Assembly: GCA_018382295.1 (NCBI GenBank)
Contig: JAGZQF010000009.1
Span: 21,553-85,552, forward strand
DNA from: Collinsella sp.
Lineage (GTDB): Bacteria; Actinomycetota; Coriobacteriia; Coriobacteriales; Coriobacteriaceae
Length of the DNA stretch: 64,000 nt
Reading direction: 5' to 3'
Under the pieces are notes generated by a model. It saw only the letters and a program-made list of their open reading frames with translations. It was not told the DNA's origin and did no database searches. A program made the position numbers and the translations under genes. Shown piece after piece: positions 36,539 to 45,336 of this stretch (positions within the stretch are counted from its first letter, which is position 1; every line of letters begins with the position of its first letter).

Positions 36539-37749
36539 GCGCCCGCGATCTCATCCAGGAAGCCCTTCACTCGCTCGAGGCCAACAAGGGGCGCAGTCTA
36601 CTCACCATCCTGGGCATTGTCATCGGCATTGCCTCGGTTATCGCCATGACTTCGCTCATCGGCGGCATCCAAAACAGCCTGGTCAACAGTCTGGGCCTCA
36701 ATGCGGCACGCATGGTGCAAATCTATTCGTCGCAAGAACTCACCGATTCTGACGTTCAGAAGCTTCAAAAACTGGTGCCGCAAATAGAGCAGATCGGAAT
36801 TGTCGACAGCGCGTACACCGAGTACAAGACCGGCGATAAAAGCTATACCGTCATGGCACAGGGTGTCGATAGCAACATGCTCGACGCCGTGGGGGCCAGC
36901 AAGCTCGTTGCGGGGCGCACCTATTCCCAGGCCGAGTCCCAATCGGGCTCGCGCGTGGCGCTCATCAGCCGCGGCGGCGCCGATCAGCTTTACGGCAACG
37001 AACAGGATGCGCTGGGGAAAACCATCAAGGTGGCCAACGGCGAGGTGCAGATTATAGGCGTGATTGATGGCGGCAACGACTCCATGGGCTCGCTCACGCT
37101 GTATATGCCGCGCGAAACCATCTCAGGCCTGTTTGGCGACGAAAATCCTTCATTCCCCAGCGTGACGGCTCTTGCCGCCGAGGGCACAGACATGGACGAG
37201 CTTTGTAAGACCATCGAGTCCAAGGTGCGCGCAATGAAGGGCATCGCGGAAGATGATGAGTACGACAGTGTATCGGCGACCTCCATGAAAAGCGCCATCG
37301 ATGCACTCAACTCCTTTATGGGCGCGTTCTCGCTCATCATGGGCGCTGTCGCCAGCATCTCGCTGCTTGTCGGCGGTATCGGCATTATGAATATGATGCT
37401 CACCAACGTGACTGAGCGCATCCGTGAGATCGGCATTCGCCGTGCCCTGGGCGCAAGTCGTCGCGATATCACCGCGCAGTTTTTGGCCGAGTCCTCGGCG
37501 CTGTGCGTCACCGGCGGACTGTTGGGTGTCCTGATTGGCTATCTGCTGGCATGGGGACTCACGTTCTTTGCCGCAAGCTCGGGCATCATGAGCGAGTTTG
37601 GAGCTACCGGGACGATCACGCCAAGCTTCTCCATTACAACAGTGTTGATCGCGTTTGCCGTATCGGTCGGCATCGGCGTAATCTTTGGCTTCTACCCCGC
37701 TCGCCGTGCAGCAAAGCTCGACCCGGTGGAATGCCTACGCTACCAGTAA
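36535..37749 (+). CDS. MacB-type ABC transporter permease
   Basis: 404 residues with the MacB/FtsX topology. One N-terminal helix (SLLTILGIVIGIASVIAMTS) precedes a large extracytoplasmic domain (about residues 50-270). Three C-terminal helices follow (AFSLIMGAVASISLLVGGIG, then GGLLGVLIGYLLAWGL, then TVLIAFAVSVGIGVIFGF). The motif TERIREIGIRRALGA, the coupling-helix signature, is present. It ends the adaptor-ATPase-permease operon. The substrate is unknown; macrolide, peptide and lipid substrates are all known in the family. Confidence 0.92.
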   Translation: MSARDLIQEALHSLEANKGRSLLTILGIVIGIASVIAMTSLIGGIQNSLVNSLGLNAARMVQIYSSQELTDSDVQKLQKLVPQIEQIGIVDSAYTEYKTGDKSYTVMAQGVDSNMLDAVGASKLVAGRTYSQAESQSGSRVALISRGGADQLYGNEQDALGKTIKVANGEVQIIGVIDGGNDSMGSLTLYMPRETISGLFGDENPSFPSVTALAAEGTDMDELCKTIESKVRAMKGIAEDDEYDSVSATSMKSAIDALNSFMGAFSLIMGAVASISLLVGGIGIMNMMLTNVTERIREIGIRRALGASRRDITAQFLAESSALCVTGGLLGVLIGYLLAWGLTFFAASSGIMSEFGATGTITPSFSITTVLIAFAVSVGIGVIFGFYPARRAAKLDPVECLRYQ

Positions 37750-37761
37750 GCCACCACCAAC

Positions 37762-37830
37762 AAGTTGCGGTGAATTAGGGACTGAATATGCTATTTAGCA
37801 GCAAAAACAGACGCTATTTCACCGCAACTT
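37762..37830. repeat. Intergenic palindromic element, AGTTGCGGTGAA type, copy 2
   Basis: Arms AAGTTGCGGTGAA at 37762-37774 and TTCACCGCAACTT at 37818-37830 match those of the copy at 21522-21588, with an unrelated centre. It follows the MacB-like permease by 13 bases and overlaps the 3' end of an IS21-like remnant, so it probably inserted into or truncated that gene. Confidence 0.7.
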
Positions 37831-37947
37831 ATTGAAGGGCTGCTTGCGCCAGTTCCGTGCGTCGTCCTCGAGCGATTGGCGGATGACAGGCTTGTACGGG
37901 TCGAGCTTGCTCGGGGCGCTCCTCCTCGCAGGCGGGAGGGCACGCAT
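37819..37947 (-). pseudogene. Remnant of an IS21-family transposase (IstA-like)
   Basis: A 42-codon minus-strand frame containing APSKLDPYKPVIRQSLEDD and ARNWRKQ, which closely resembles an internal region of IS21-family IstA transposases (usual continuation KQRHTA...). After KQ the reading runs into the palindromic repeat and stops. No IstB or other transposase part is visible nearby. It lies 13 bases beyond the end of the corrinoid operon and marks one edge of that island. Confidence 0.65.
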
Positions 37948-37960
37948 GCGCGGCGAGCGC

Positions 37961-38734
37961 CTAGCGCGCGAACTCCCGTAAGAGCGCGTCTTCCACTTCC
38001 CTAAGCGAAAGGGCCCCGCCTCCCTCGGCGGGACGGGCGACCACGATACAGCGCGCTCCCACGTCGCGCGCGGAGGCGATCTTCTCGGCCGTGCCGCCTA
38101 CGGTTCCCGAGTCCTTGGTCACAAGCCACTGGGCGCCCACCTGCCGAAGCATCGCCTCGTTGAGCTCGCGGGTGAAGGGCCCCTGCATGCCGATGACGTG
38201 CGACGGCGAAAACCCCGCGTCGATGCACTTCGTTATAGCACCGGGCAGAGGAAGCACACGCACGAAGAAGCGCTCCGCGAAATCGGCGACGCGCGTGTAG
38301 GGAGCAAGCTCCTTGCTCCCCGTCGTGAGAAGCGCGCGACCCGGGTTCTCGGAGAGAAAGCGCGCCGCGCAGGCGATCGACGCGACCGACACGACGCCTT
38401 TGGGCAGAACCTCGACCGGGCGCGCAAGGCGCAGGCATCGTGCACCCACGGCGAGCGAAGCGGCCCGGATGTTGCCGCTTGCGAGCGTAGCGAAGGGGTG
38501 CGTGGCGTCGACGACGATGCGCGCGCCGGAAAGCTCACGCTCCATGTCGGCCTCGTCGAGCCTGCCCGCATGCACCTCGATGCCCGGAAGCTCGCCCAAA
38601 AGCTCGCCTCCGTACTCGGTTGCCGCGTAGGCACGGGCGGGGATTCCCGCCCCGCTCGCCCATTCGCACAGGAGGCGGCCCTCGGTGGTGCCGGCGAAGA
38701 TGCGCAGCGCCGGCGCGGATGCGGGGGCCGTCAC
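37961..38734 (-). CDS. cbiJ: Precorrin-6A/cobalt-precorrin-6A reductase
   Basis: Reduces the corrin macrocycle of (cobalt-)precorrin-6A with NAD(P)H. 257 residues from a GTG at 38734 that overlaps the cbiC stop as GTGA. Family marks are RIFAGTTEGRLL near residue 10, DATHPFATLAS, LLTTGSKEL and the C-terminal VTKDSGTVGGTAEKI. The open frame extends further upstream but only as a shadow of cbiC. It is the last gene of the corrinoid operon, next to the IS21-like remnant. Confidence 0.9.
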   Translation of the reverse strand: MTAPASAPALRIFAGTTEGRLLCEWASGAGIPARAYAATEYGGELLGELPGIEVHAGRLDEADMERELSGARIVVDATHPFATLASGNIRAASLAVGARCLRLARPVEVLPKGVVSVASIACAARFLSENPGRALLTTGSKELAPYTRVADFAERFFVRVLPLPGAITKCIDAGFSPSHVIGMQGPFTRELNEAMLRQVGAQWLVTKDSGTVGGTAEKIASARDVGARCIVVARPAEGGGALSLREVEDALLREFAR

Positions 38735-39372
38735 TTCGGGCCGCCTGGGCGCGTGATCTGGTAGAGCAGCGCGTTCATAATGGCGGCCGCCACGGTCGAG
38801 CCGCCCTTGCGACCCCTCGCGACGATGGCCGGCACGCGTCGCGCGAGTAGCTCCTCTTTCGCCTCGACCACGTTCACAAACCCAACCGGCACCCCAACGA
38901 CGAGCGCGGGCGCGATCTTCCCCGCGTCCATGAGCTCGGCGAGGCGCAGAAGTGCTGTGGGAGCGTTGCCGACGGCCACGATGAGCGGACCCTCGATGCC
39001 GCAAGCTTTGTCCATGCTCGCAACGGCGCGAGTCGTGCCCGCGGCGCGCGCCGTTGCGGCGACATCCGGGTCGGCCATAAAGCACACGGCCTGGCAGCCG
39101 ATCTTCGCGAGCGCGGGCTTGCTTATGCCTGCGAGCGCCATGTTCGTGTCGGTGAGCACCGTGGCCCCTGCGCGCAGTGCGTCGAGCGCACAGTGCGCGG
39201 CGTCATGGGTGAACACGAGGGAATCGGCGTACGAGAAGTCGGCAGTGGTGTGGATGACGCGCTTCACGACGGGCTCTTCGAGCGGCGGGAACGTGCGGCC
39301 GCCGAGCTCTTCGGTGATGATTTCAAAGCTGCGCCGCTCGATGTCGCCGGGCGCCATCTCCTTGGAATCCAT
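38731..39372 (-). CDS. cbiC: Precorrin-8X/cobalt-precorrin-8 methylmutase
   Basis: Moves the C11 methyl group to C12 to form (hydrogeno/cobyrinic) acid. 213 residues, the usual size. IERRSFEII near the N-terminus, VIHTTADFSY with the catalytic His (about residue 41), TDTNMALAGISK, GNAPTALLRL and GVPVGFVNVVEAKEEL are all typical. The last residues run to RKGGSTVAAAIMNALLY. It begins one base after the cobO stop and overlaps cbiJ. Confidence 0.93.
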   Translation of the reverse strand: MDSKEMAPGDIERRSFEIITEELGGRTFPPLEEPVVKRVIHTTADFSYADSLVFTHDAAHCALDALRAGATVLTDTNMALAGISKPALAKIGCQAVCFMADPDVAATARAAGTTRAVASMDKACGIEGPLIVAVGNAPTALLRLAELMDAGKIAPALVVGVPVGFVNVVEAKEELLARRVPAIVARGRKGGSTVAAAIMNALLYQITRPGGPK

Positions 39373-39888
39373 CTAGTACTCCACTCCTTCCCTTGCACAT
39401 ATCCCCTGCTCGTAGGGGTGTTTCTCGCACCGCATCTCGGTTATGTAGTCGGCCTTCTCCACGATCTTGCGGGAAGGCGCGCGCCCGGTGAGCGCTACTT
39501 CGACGCCGCGCGCGGACATATCGAGCGCGCGGTCCACGAGCGCCTCGTCGACAAGCCCCTTCGAAAGCGCGTCGAGCGCCTCGTCGAGCACGAGCAGCCC
39601 CTCCTGCGCGCCCTCGAGCTCGGCGAGCGCGGAAGCGAGGTTCCCATCGTGCAACTCGCGCGTCGCGGCAAGTTCTTCCGACGTCATGGACCAGGTAAAC
39701 TTGTCCGACGCCTTCCCCGCGAACACGGGCACGCCGAAATGCTCGGCGAGCAGGCGCGCCTCCCCGCTTTCGCCGTCTTTCAGGAACTGCACAACGACGA
39801 CGCGGCGGCCTGCGGCGAGCATGCGAAGGGCGAGCCCCATCGCCGCCGTGGTCTTGCCTTTGCCGTCGCCATGATACACGTGGATCAT
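39373..39888 (-). CDS. cobO: Cob(I)yrinic acid a,c-diamide adenosyltransferase (CobA/CobO/BtuR type)
   Basis: Adds the 5'-deoxyadenosyl group to cobalt. A P-loop GDGKGKTTAAMGLA sits at residues ~7-20. VVVVQFLKDG and LLVLDEALDALSKGL follow, then ALTGRAPSRKIVEKADYITEM. 171 residues. The start ATG overlaps the cbiP stop (ATGA). It belongs to the BtuR/CobO family and is unrelated to PduO-type adenosyltransferases. Confidence 0.93.
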   Translation of the reverse strand: MIHVYHGDGKGKTTAAMGLALRMLAAGRRVVVVQFLKDGESGEARLLAEHFGVPVFAGKASDKFTWSMTSEELAATRELHDGNLASALAELEGAQEGLLVLDEALDALSKGLVDEALVDRALDMSARGVEVALTGRAPSRKIVEKADYITEMRCEKHPYEQGICAREGVEY

Positions 39889-41384
39889 ACGCCCTCCTCG
39901 ATAATGCGGTAGACATACTCCATGTCGAGCGCCCCGCGCACGGAGTCGGCCAGGCGGTCGAACTCGCGCGCACGGTGATCGGCCGCGGACACCGCGCCCT
40001 CAGCACCCACGACGCTCTCGGGCAGGCCGCGCATGCGCGCGAGCGAGCGCGCGAGGGCGAGTGCCACCCCCGGTTCGTCGAACAGGCCGTGGAGATAGGT
40101 TCCGAACACGTTTCCGCAGGCCGCGCCTTCTGGTTTGCCGCCAATCGTGCCCGCAGGGGCGCAGGAGACGGTCGTATCGCCGTCGTGAATCTCGTACCCG
40201 CGCGCCGTCATGCCGTTCCACACCGAGAACGCGCCTTGGGCGCCCGTGATGCGCAGCTCCGACTGGGCGAGGCGCTTTTCCTCCTTGAACACCGTATTTG
40301 CAGGGATGAGCCCGAGCCCGCGCGCGGTGCCAGCGCCTTCCCTGCCGTGCGGGTCGGAAAGCTCGTCTCCCAAAAGCTGGTAGCCTCCGCATATGCCGAG
40401 CACCGGCGTGCCCGCGCCCGAAAGCGCGCGTACACAGACTCCGATGCCGCTAGCCGCAAGCCAGCGCGCGTCGTCGACCGTGGACTTCGAGCCGGGAAGC
40501 ACCACCAGGTCGGGTCGGCCCAGATCGGTCGTCGAGGAAACGTAGCGCACGCCCATGCCGGGCACGCGCGAAAGCGGGTCGAAGTCGGTGAAGTTCGACA
40601 GATGCGGAAGGCGCACGACGGCGACGTCGATGACGCCGCGCGCCTCGCGGGCAGATAGGCGCGGCGCGAGCGAGTCCTCGTCGTCCAGGTCGAGCGTAAG
40701 AAACGGCACGACCCCCACGACGGGAACCCCGCACATCTTCTCGAGCGGGGCCAAACCCGGGCGGAGGATTTCCACATCGCCGCGGAACTTGTTCACAACA
40801 AGCCCCCGCAAAAGCGCGCGATCCTCGGGCGCAAAGAGCGCGACCGTGCCGTAGAGCTGGGCAAATACCCCGCCTGGGTCGATGTCGCCCGCGAGCAGCA
40901 CGGGGGAGGACACGGCGCGCGCGAGCCCCATGTTGACGATGTCGTTTTCGGCAAGGTTGATTTCGGCGGGGCTGCCGGCGCCCTCGATGACGATGACGTC
41001 GTTTTCCTCCGCGAGCGAATCGAACGACTCCAAAATCTGCGGCATGAGCGCCTTCTTTCGCGCGAAGTAGTCCCTCGCAGCGAAGGCCCCCTGCGCCTTG
41101 CCGGCCACGATGAGCTGGCTTCGGTGGTCGCTTTCGGGCTTGAGCAGGATGGGGTTCATACGCACGTCGGGCACGATGCCACACGCCTCGGCCTGCATGA
41201 TCTGGGCGCGCCCCATCTCGAGCCCGTCGGCCGTGACACCGCTGTTGAGCGCCATGTTCTGGCTCTTGAAGGGAGCCACGCGCAGGCCGTCCTGCGAAAG
41301 CACACGGCACAGCCCCGCCGCAAGCAGGCTCTTCCCCGCGTTCGACATGGTGCCCTGGATCATGATGGGCTTCGCCCTACCCAC
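39885..41384 (-). CDS. cbiP: Cobyric acid synthase
   Basis: Glutamine- and ATP-dependent amidotransferase that amidates four side chains of adenosyl-cobyrinic diamide. The synthetase domain starts IMIQGTMSNAGKSLLAAGL and has APFKSQNMALNS. The class I glutaminase-like domain carries GICGGYQLLG (catalytic Cys) and NVFGTYLHGLFDEPG (His). 499 residues. I chose GTG 41384, because GGAGG is 8 bases upstream; it overlaps the end of cobD by 8 bases. Confidence 0.93.
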   Translation of the reverse strand: MGRAKPIMIQGTMSNAGKSLLAAGLCRVLSQDGLRVAPFKSQNMALNSGVTADGLEMGRAQIMQAEACGIVPDVRMNPILLKPESDHRSQLIVAGKAQGAFAARDYFARKKALMPQILESFDSLAEENDVIVIEGAGSPAEINLAENDIVNMGLARAVSSPVLLAGDIDPGGVFAQLYGTVALFAPEDRALLRGLVVNKFRGDVEILRPGLAPLEKMCGVPVVGVVPFLTLDLDDEDSLAPRLSAREARGVIDVAVVRLPHLSNFTDFDPLSRVPGMGVRYVSSTTDLGRPDLVVLPGSKSTVDDARWLAASGIGVCVRALSGAGTPVLGICGGYQLLGDELSDPHGREGAGTARGLGLIPANTVFKEEKRLAQSELRITGAQGAFSVWNGMTARGYEIHDGDTTVSCAPAGTIGGKPEGAACGNVFGTYLHGLFDEPGVALALARSLARMRGLPESVVGAEGAVSAADHRAREFDRLADSVRGALDMEYVYRIIEEGV

Positions 41385-42600
41385 GGGTATCGACCTCCTT
41401 CGTCGAGCCTCGGCCATACGCGCCCGCCATAGCGCCGCTGCAAGAAGCGCCGCCCCGTTTGTCGGGTTCGCCTTCGCCCGATGCGCCTTCCGCCCGAAGC
41501 GCGCGGCCGAACGCCATCGCAAGCCGGGCATTCTCCTTGCGCGTGCGCACCGCGACGCGGCACCAGAAACGGGACAGTACCGAAAACGAGTCGCACGTGC
41601 GGACCAAAACCCCCTGTTTATACAGGCGCTCGGGGATGTCTTTCGCCGGTGTCCGGACTAAAAGGAAGTTCGCATCCGACGGCACGACGGAAAGCCCGAG
41701 CGAGGAGAGCTCGTGGGAAAGCCACGCTCGCTCGCCCGCCAATACATCGCGCGTGCGCGAGACGTATTCGACGTCTTCCAGGGCGGCGATACCCGCGGCC
41801 TCGGCGACCGAGGAGACGGGCCACGCCTGCCCCGCCCGGCGAATCCCCTCGAGGAGTTGGGCGTTTCCGCTGATCAGATATCCTAACCGCAACCCCGCCA
41901 TTCCGTAGAGCTTGGTGAATGCGGAGAGCACGGCCACATGGCGCGAACACGCGGCGCGTGCGGCCACGCTCCTTTCGCGGGCGTCGGGCGCAAATCCGAG
42001 GAAGCACTCGTCCACGACGAGCAGCGCGCCCACCTGCTCGCAGCGGCAAGCCGCGGCATCGATCACGCGGGGGTCGACGAGGCGCCCCGTCGGGTTGTTC
42101 GGATTGCAGATATACGCCACGTCTCCCGGCCCCTCGATCGCGCGGGCGAAGGAGGCGGGCACGTCGAAGTCGTCCGCTTCGGAGAGCGGGAACTCCTGCA
42201 CGCATGCGCCGTAGTACGATGCCGCCTCCGCATATTCAGAGAACGTCGGCGCACACACGACGATGCGTTTCGGGCGCACCGCCGCGGCGAGCCGCCAAAT
42301 GATGTCGGACGCGCCCGCGCCGCAGACGATAGTATCTTCGGGAATGCCCTGGGCACGCGCTAGGGCGCGAACGAGGGCGAGGCTTTCCCTATCGGGGTAG
42401 GCGTCGATTCGAGAAAGCGCCTTGCAAGCTGCGGCAACGGCGCGCGGCGAGGGGCCTGCCGGATTCACGTTCACCGAGAAGTCAATGAGGTCGGAGGCGC
42501 CCCCTTCGCAAGCGATGCCGAGCGATTGCGTGCTACCCCCATGCGCACGGGCGCGCAGGATTCCCCCGGCAGCCCGGGACGCGGCGTGGTCTTCCCTCAT
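41377..42600 (-). CDS. cobD: CobD/CobC-like threonine-phosphate decarboxylase (PLP aminotransferase fold)
   Basis: Class I/II aminotransferase-fold enzyme expected to make (R)-1-aminopropan-2-ol phosphate for the nucleotide loop. Sites include DFSVNVNPAGPSP near residue 40, YICNPNNPTGRLV, LLVVDECFLGF and the PLP lysine in SAFTKLYGMAGLRLGYL. 407 residues is longer than usual, because of a Gly/Ser/Lys-rich C-terminal extension of ~45 residues. The start ATG overlaps the cbiB stop (ATGA). Histidinol-phosphate aminotransferase is related, but the context between cbiB and cbiP decides. Confidence 0.88.
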   Translation of the reverse strand: MREDHAASRAAGGILRARAHGGSTQSLGIACEGGASDLIDFSVNVNPAGPSPRAVAAACKALSRIDAYPDRESLALVRALARAQGIPEDTIVCGAGASDIIWRLAAAVRPKRIVVCAPTFSEYAEAASYYGACVQEFPLSEADDFDVPASFARAIEGPGDVAYICNPNNPTGRLVDPRVIDAAACRCEQVGALLVVDECFLGFAPDARERSVAARAACSRHVAVLSAFTKLYGMAGLRLGYLISGNAQLLEGIRRAGQAWPVSSVAEAAGIAALEDVEYVSRTRDVLAGERAWLSHELSSLGLSVVPSDANFLLVRTPAKDIPERLYKQGVLVRTCDSFSVLSRFWCRVAVRTRKENARLAMAFGRALRAEGASGEGEPDKRGGASCSGAMAGAYGRGSTKEVDTRG

Positions 42601-43571
42601 ACCATCGCCCCCACGGCGAGCACGACCGCCGCGCGTGCGGCACCGAAGACGACGAGCGCGCATACGGACGCGGCGAGCATGAGCCTAGTCGCCCGGGCGA
42701 TGTCGCTCCACTCAATTTCACGGGACGCGTCGCCTATCGTCGGTTTCTCAACGAGCTTGCCGAAATACACCGCGGGTCCTGCCAGGCGCAGCCCGAGCGC
42801 GCCCGCACACGCTGACTCGGTCTGCGCCGAGTTGGGGCTCGCATGGCGACGCCTGTCGCGGCGCCAGATGCGCGCCGCCCCGCGAGCATCGAGCCCGACG
42901 ATCGGGCACACGGCGATCATGAACAGGGCCGATAAGCGCGAGGGAATCCAGTTCACCGCATCGTCGAGGCGCGCCGAGGCGCAGCCGAAGTCGATGTAGC
43001 GCTCGTTTTTGTAGCCCACCATGCTGTCGAGCGTGTTCACCGCCTTGTACGCCATGCCCAAGGGCGCACCCCCGATCATAAGGTAGAAAAGCGGCGCGAT
43101 GACGCCGTCGCTCGCGTTCTCCGCCACCGTTTCCACGGCGGCGCGCGCAACGCCCTGCTCGTCGAGAACAGACGTGTCGCGTCCCACGATGAGCCCGACG
43201 GCTTCGCGAGCCGCGACAAGGCCGCCCTTCGAGAACGCGCGGGCCACGGCCAGGCTCTGGCGGCGCAGCTCGCATGCCGCGAGAATCTGATAGCTCGCCC
43301 ATGCCTCGGCCACGAAGCGCAAGCCGGGGTGAACCATGCCGCAAAGATGCAGGATTCCCAAGGTCAAAAGCCCACACGCAAGCGGAAGCGCCACGGCGAG
43401 CACAAGCCCTGCGGCGCGCGTGCCCGCGGACGTTTGCGGGAATGAGCCCCGCAGGCGGCCTTCGGCCCACGTGATCGCGCGCCCCATGGCGACAACGGGA
43501 TGGGGAAGCCAGCGCGGGTCGCCGAAGGCAAGGTCGGCTGCGAACCCGGCGGCGGCGGCAAGAATCGTCAT
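42597..43571 (-). CDS. cbiB: Adenosylcobinamide-phosphate synthase
   Basis: Integral membrane protein that joins the aminopropanol arm to adenosylcobyric acid. 324 residues, with FAADLAFGDPRWLPHPVVAMGR at the N-terminus split by the first helix, DTSVLDEQGVARAAVETVAENASDG and YKAVNTLDSMVGYKNERY, all characteristic. About four to five hydrophobic segments are visible. The ATG at 43571 overlaps the previous stop as TGATG. A GTG one codon earlier is also possible. Confidence 0.92.
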   Translation of the reverse strand: MTILAAAAGFAADLAFGDPRWLPHPVVAMGRAITWAEGRLRGSFPQTSAGTRAAGLVLAVALPLACGLLTLGILHLCGMVHPGLRFVAEAWASYQILAACELRRQSLAVARAFSKGGLVAAREAVGLIVGRDTSVLDEQGVARAAVETVAENASDGVIAPLFYLMIGGAPLGMAYKAVNTLDSMVGYKNERYIDFGCASARLDDAVNWIPSRLSALFMIAVCPIVGLDARGAARIWRRDRRRHASPNSAQTESACAGALGLRLAGPAVYFGKLVEKPTIGDASREIEWSDIARATRLMLAASVCALVVFGAARAAVVLAVGAMV

Positions 43572-44572
43572 CACCGGGCATCGCCCCCCGAAGCGGGGCG
43601 AACGTCGCGAAGGCAGCGCCCATCCCAGGTGGCGGCCCATGCGCCGCCCGGCTCGGTATGCACGTCGAAATATCCCATTTTCGGGACAGCTAGCTCGGAG
43701 AGCAGCGCTTTCACGGTACCCGCGTGAACGACGAAGACGGCGCGCCCACTCCCCTGGGCGCGCTCCGATTCGCACGCCTCCCGAAACGCCGCGACGACGC
43801 GGCGGGTGAAATCGCTCTTGCCCTCGCCATGCGGGCAGCGCGTCTCGCACCAGGAGTCTACCCAGGCGCGGTAGCGCACATCCTCTTTAAGCTCGGCGGC
43901 GCTTCGCCCCTCGAAGTCACCGAAATCCATCTCGCGCAGACCGGGGCACGCCATAAGCTCCGCGTTCGGGAAGAGGATGCGCGCCGTCTGGTCGGTGCGG
44001 GCCATGCCGCTCGTGATAACACGGAACACGTCACGATCGCACGCGAGGTCGCGCAAAGCGCGCTCGCCCGCGCTCGACAGGGGCTCGTCGGTGCCCGCCC
44101 CGCTGTAGCGATGGTCTTCCGTGCCCGCCGTGGCACCATGGCGCACGAAGACGACCTCCAAAGGCGCGCCCGCGCCCTGCGTCCCTCGAGGAGCATCGGC
44201 AAGGTTTCCTTTGATGACCTGGGGAATCCCGCACGTCATGCGCACGACGACGTCGGCGCGCGCAGCGAGCGCGCATCCCAGGCGCCCCGCGCGCTCGCGC
44301 CATTGGGCGTCTTCCGCATGCATAGGGACGACCCCCGAGCCGACCAAGGACAGAATCACTGCGTCGAAGCCGATCAGCCGCTCGAGCGCCCGGTCAGCGT
44401 CGAGCGCGCGTACGAGTTCCTCAGCATGGTACGCGACGCGGCCGGCAAAAGCCGCGGAAACGCCGCCCTCCGCAAGCTGCGCCGCGTCGACGAAATCGTC
44501 CGCCGCGAACCCGAGCTTTTCGCGCACGAAGGTCCTCTTCCCCGAATGCGCGCCACCTACCACGAGCATCAT
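43571..44572 (-). CDS. Fusion of a shortened CobU-like P-loop domain and a CobC-like histidine phosphatase
   Basis: 333 residues. Residues 1 to ~165 begin MMLVVGGAHSGKRTFVREKL like CobU. They later show GSGVVPMHAED and MTCGIPQVIKGN, as in the CobU C-terminus. The middle with the guanylylated His (HHxxxR-type) is missing, so full kinase/guanylyltransferase activity is doubtful. From ~170 a phosphoglycerate-mutase-type domain follows: VVFVRHGATAG with the catalytic His, MDFGDFEGRS and VFVVHAGTVKALL with the second His. That part suits alpha-ribazole-5'-phosphate phosphatase (CobC). A complete CobU is encoded two genes upstream, so this copy may be regulatory or specialised. Confidence 0.8.
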   Translation of the reverse strand: MMLVVGGAHSGKRTFVREKLGFAADDFVDAAQLAEGGVSAAFAGRVAYHAEELVRALDADRALERLIGFDAVILSLVGSGVVPMHAEDAQWRERAGRLGCALAARADVVVRMTCGIPQVIKGNLADAPRGTQGAGAPLEVVFVRHGATAGTEDHRYSGAGTDEPLSSAGERALRDLACDRDVFRVITSGMARTDQTARILFPNAELMACPGLREMDFGDFEGRSAAELKEDVRYRAWVDSWCETRCPHGEGKSDFTRRVVAAFREACESERAQGSGRAVFVVHAGTVKALLSELAVPKMGYFDVHTEPGGAWAATWDGRCLRDVRPASGGDAR

Positions 44573-45336
44573 AGGAGCATGCCCCCCGCCACCAGCATAG
44601 CAAGCATCGCGAGCTCGGCCCATTGCAGAAACCATCCGGCCAAATCCCCCGTCACCCCGCCGAAGCGGGACAGGGCAACATGGCGGTACCACGCGAGCGC
44701 CAAAAGCCCCGCCACCGCCATAAGGGCGCCGACGGCCCGAGCGCACGCGACCATCCCTGCAGCCGAAGCCGTAGCGAAAGCGCAAAGCGGCACGACGATC
44801 GCCGCGCGCTTCTTCGCAGGCGAGAGCCCCGCGGCCATGCCGTCCGCCCGCGCGGCAGGCCAGCATTCAACGGCGAGCCCCGAAAGCGCGCGGGAGAACA
44901 CGAGCGAGCATAGAAGCGCGAGGAACGCCCCCGCCGTAAGCGGCAGCGCGGTGAACAGGGAAAACTGCAGAATAAGGTACACGACAACACCGATGACCCC
45001 GAAGGCGCCCGCCCGCGGGTCGTGCATGATCTCGAGCTTTCGCTCGCGCGGGGCCCAACTTGCAAGCGCATCGGAGGTGTCGCAGAGCCCGTCTAGGTGG
45101 ATGCCACCCGTCACCGCCACAGGCAGCGCCACGAGCACGGCCGCGACGATGGTCGCGGGCACGACAAGCAGGTTAGCCACGTACCCCCACGCCGTCATGA
45201 GGAAGCCTTCCGCAAGGCCCACCAGGGGAAACGCGGCAAGCGCATGGGTTGACCCGAAATCGGTCCAGGCCGATTTCGGGACGGGGATGCGCGAGAACGT
45301 TCCGAACGCCGCGCCGATTGCCTCTGCTATCTTCAC
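44569..45336 (-). CDS. cobS: Adenosylcobinamide-GDP ribazoletransferase (cobalamin synthase)
   Basis: Membrane enzyme joining alpha-ribazole to adenosylcobinamide-GDP. 255 residues from a GTG at 45336 overlapping the cobU stop (GTGA). It shows FSRIPVP near residue 15, FPLVGLAEG and the diagnostic GGIHLDGLCDTSDAL with acidic metal ligands. KLEIMHDPRAGAFG follows, then several hydrophobic helices and GGVTGDLAGWFLQWAEL. The open frame extends upstream inside cobU only as a shadow. Confidence 0.93.
   Translation of the reverse strand: MKIAEAIGAAFGTFSRIPVPKSAWTDFGSTHALAAFPLVGLAEGFLMTAWGYVANLLVVPATIVAAVLVALPVAVTGGIHLDGLCDTSDALASWAPRERKLEIMHDPRAGAFGVIGVVVYLILQFSLFTALPLTAGAFLALLCSLVFSRALSGLAVECWPAARADGMAAGLSPAKKRAAIVVPLCAFATASAAGMVACARAVGALMAVAGLLALAWYRHVALSRFGGVTGDLAGWFLQWAELAMLAMLVAGGMLL

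Noticed and set aside
38735..39085. Upstream extension of the cbiJ frame
   Set aside because: It lies entirely inside cbiC in another frame, and its Arg-rich translation is a shadow. The GTG at 38734 overlapping the cbiC stop is the better start.
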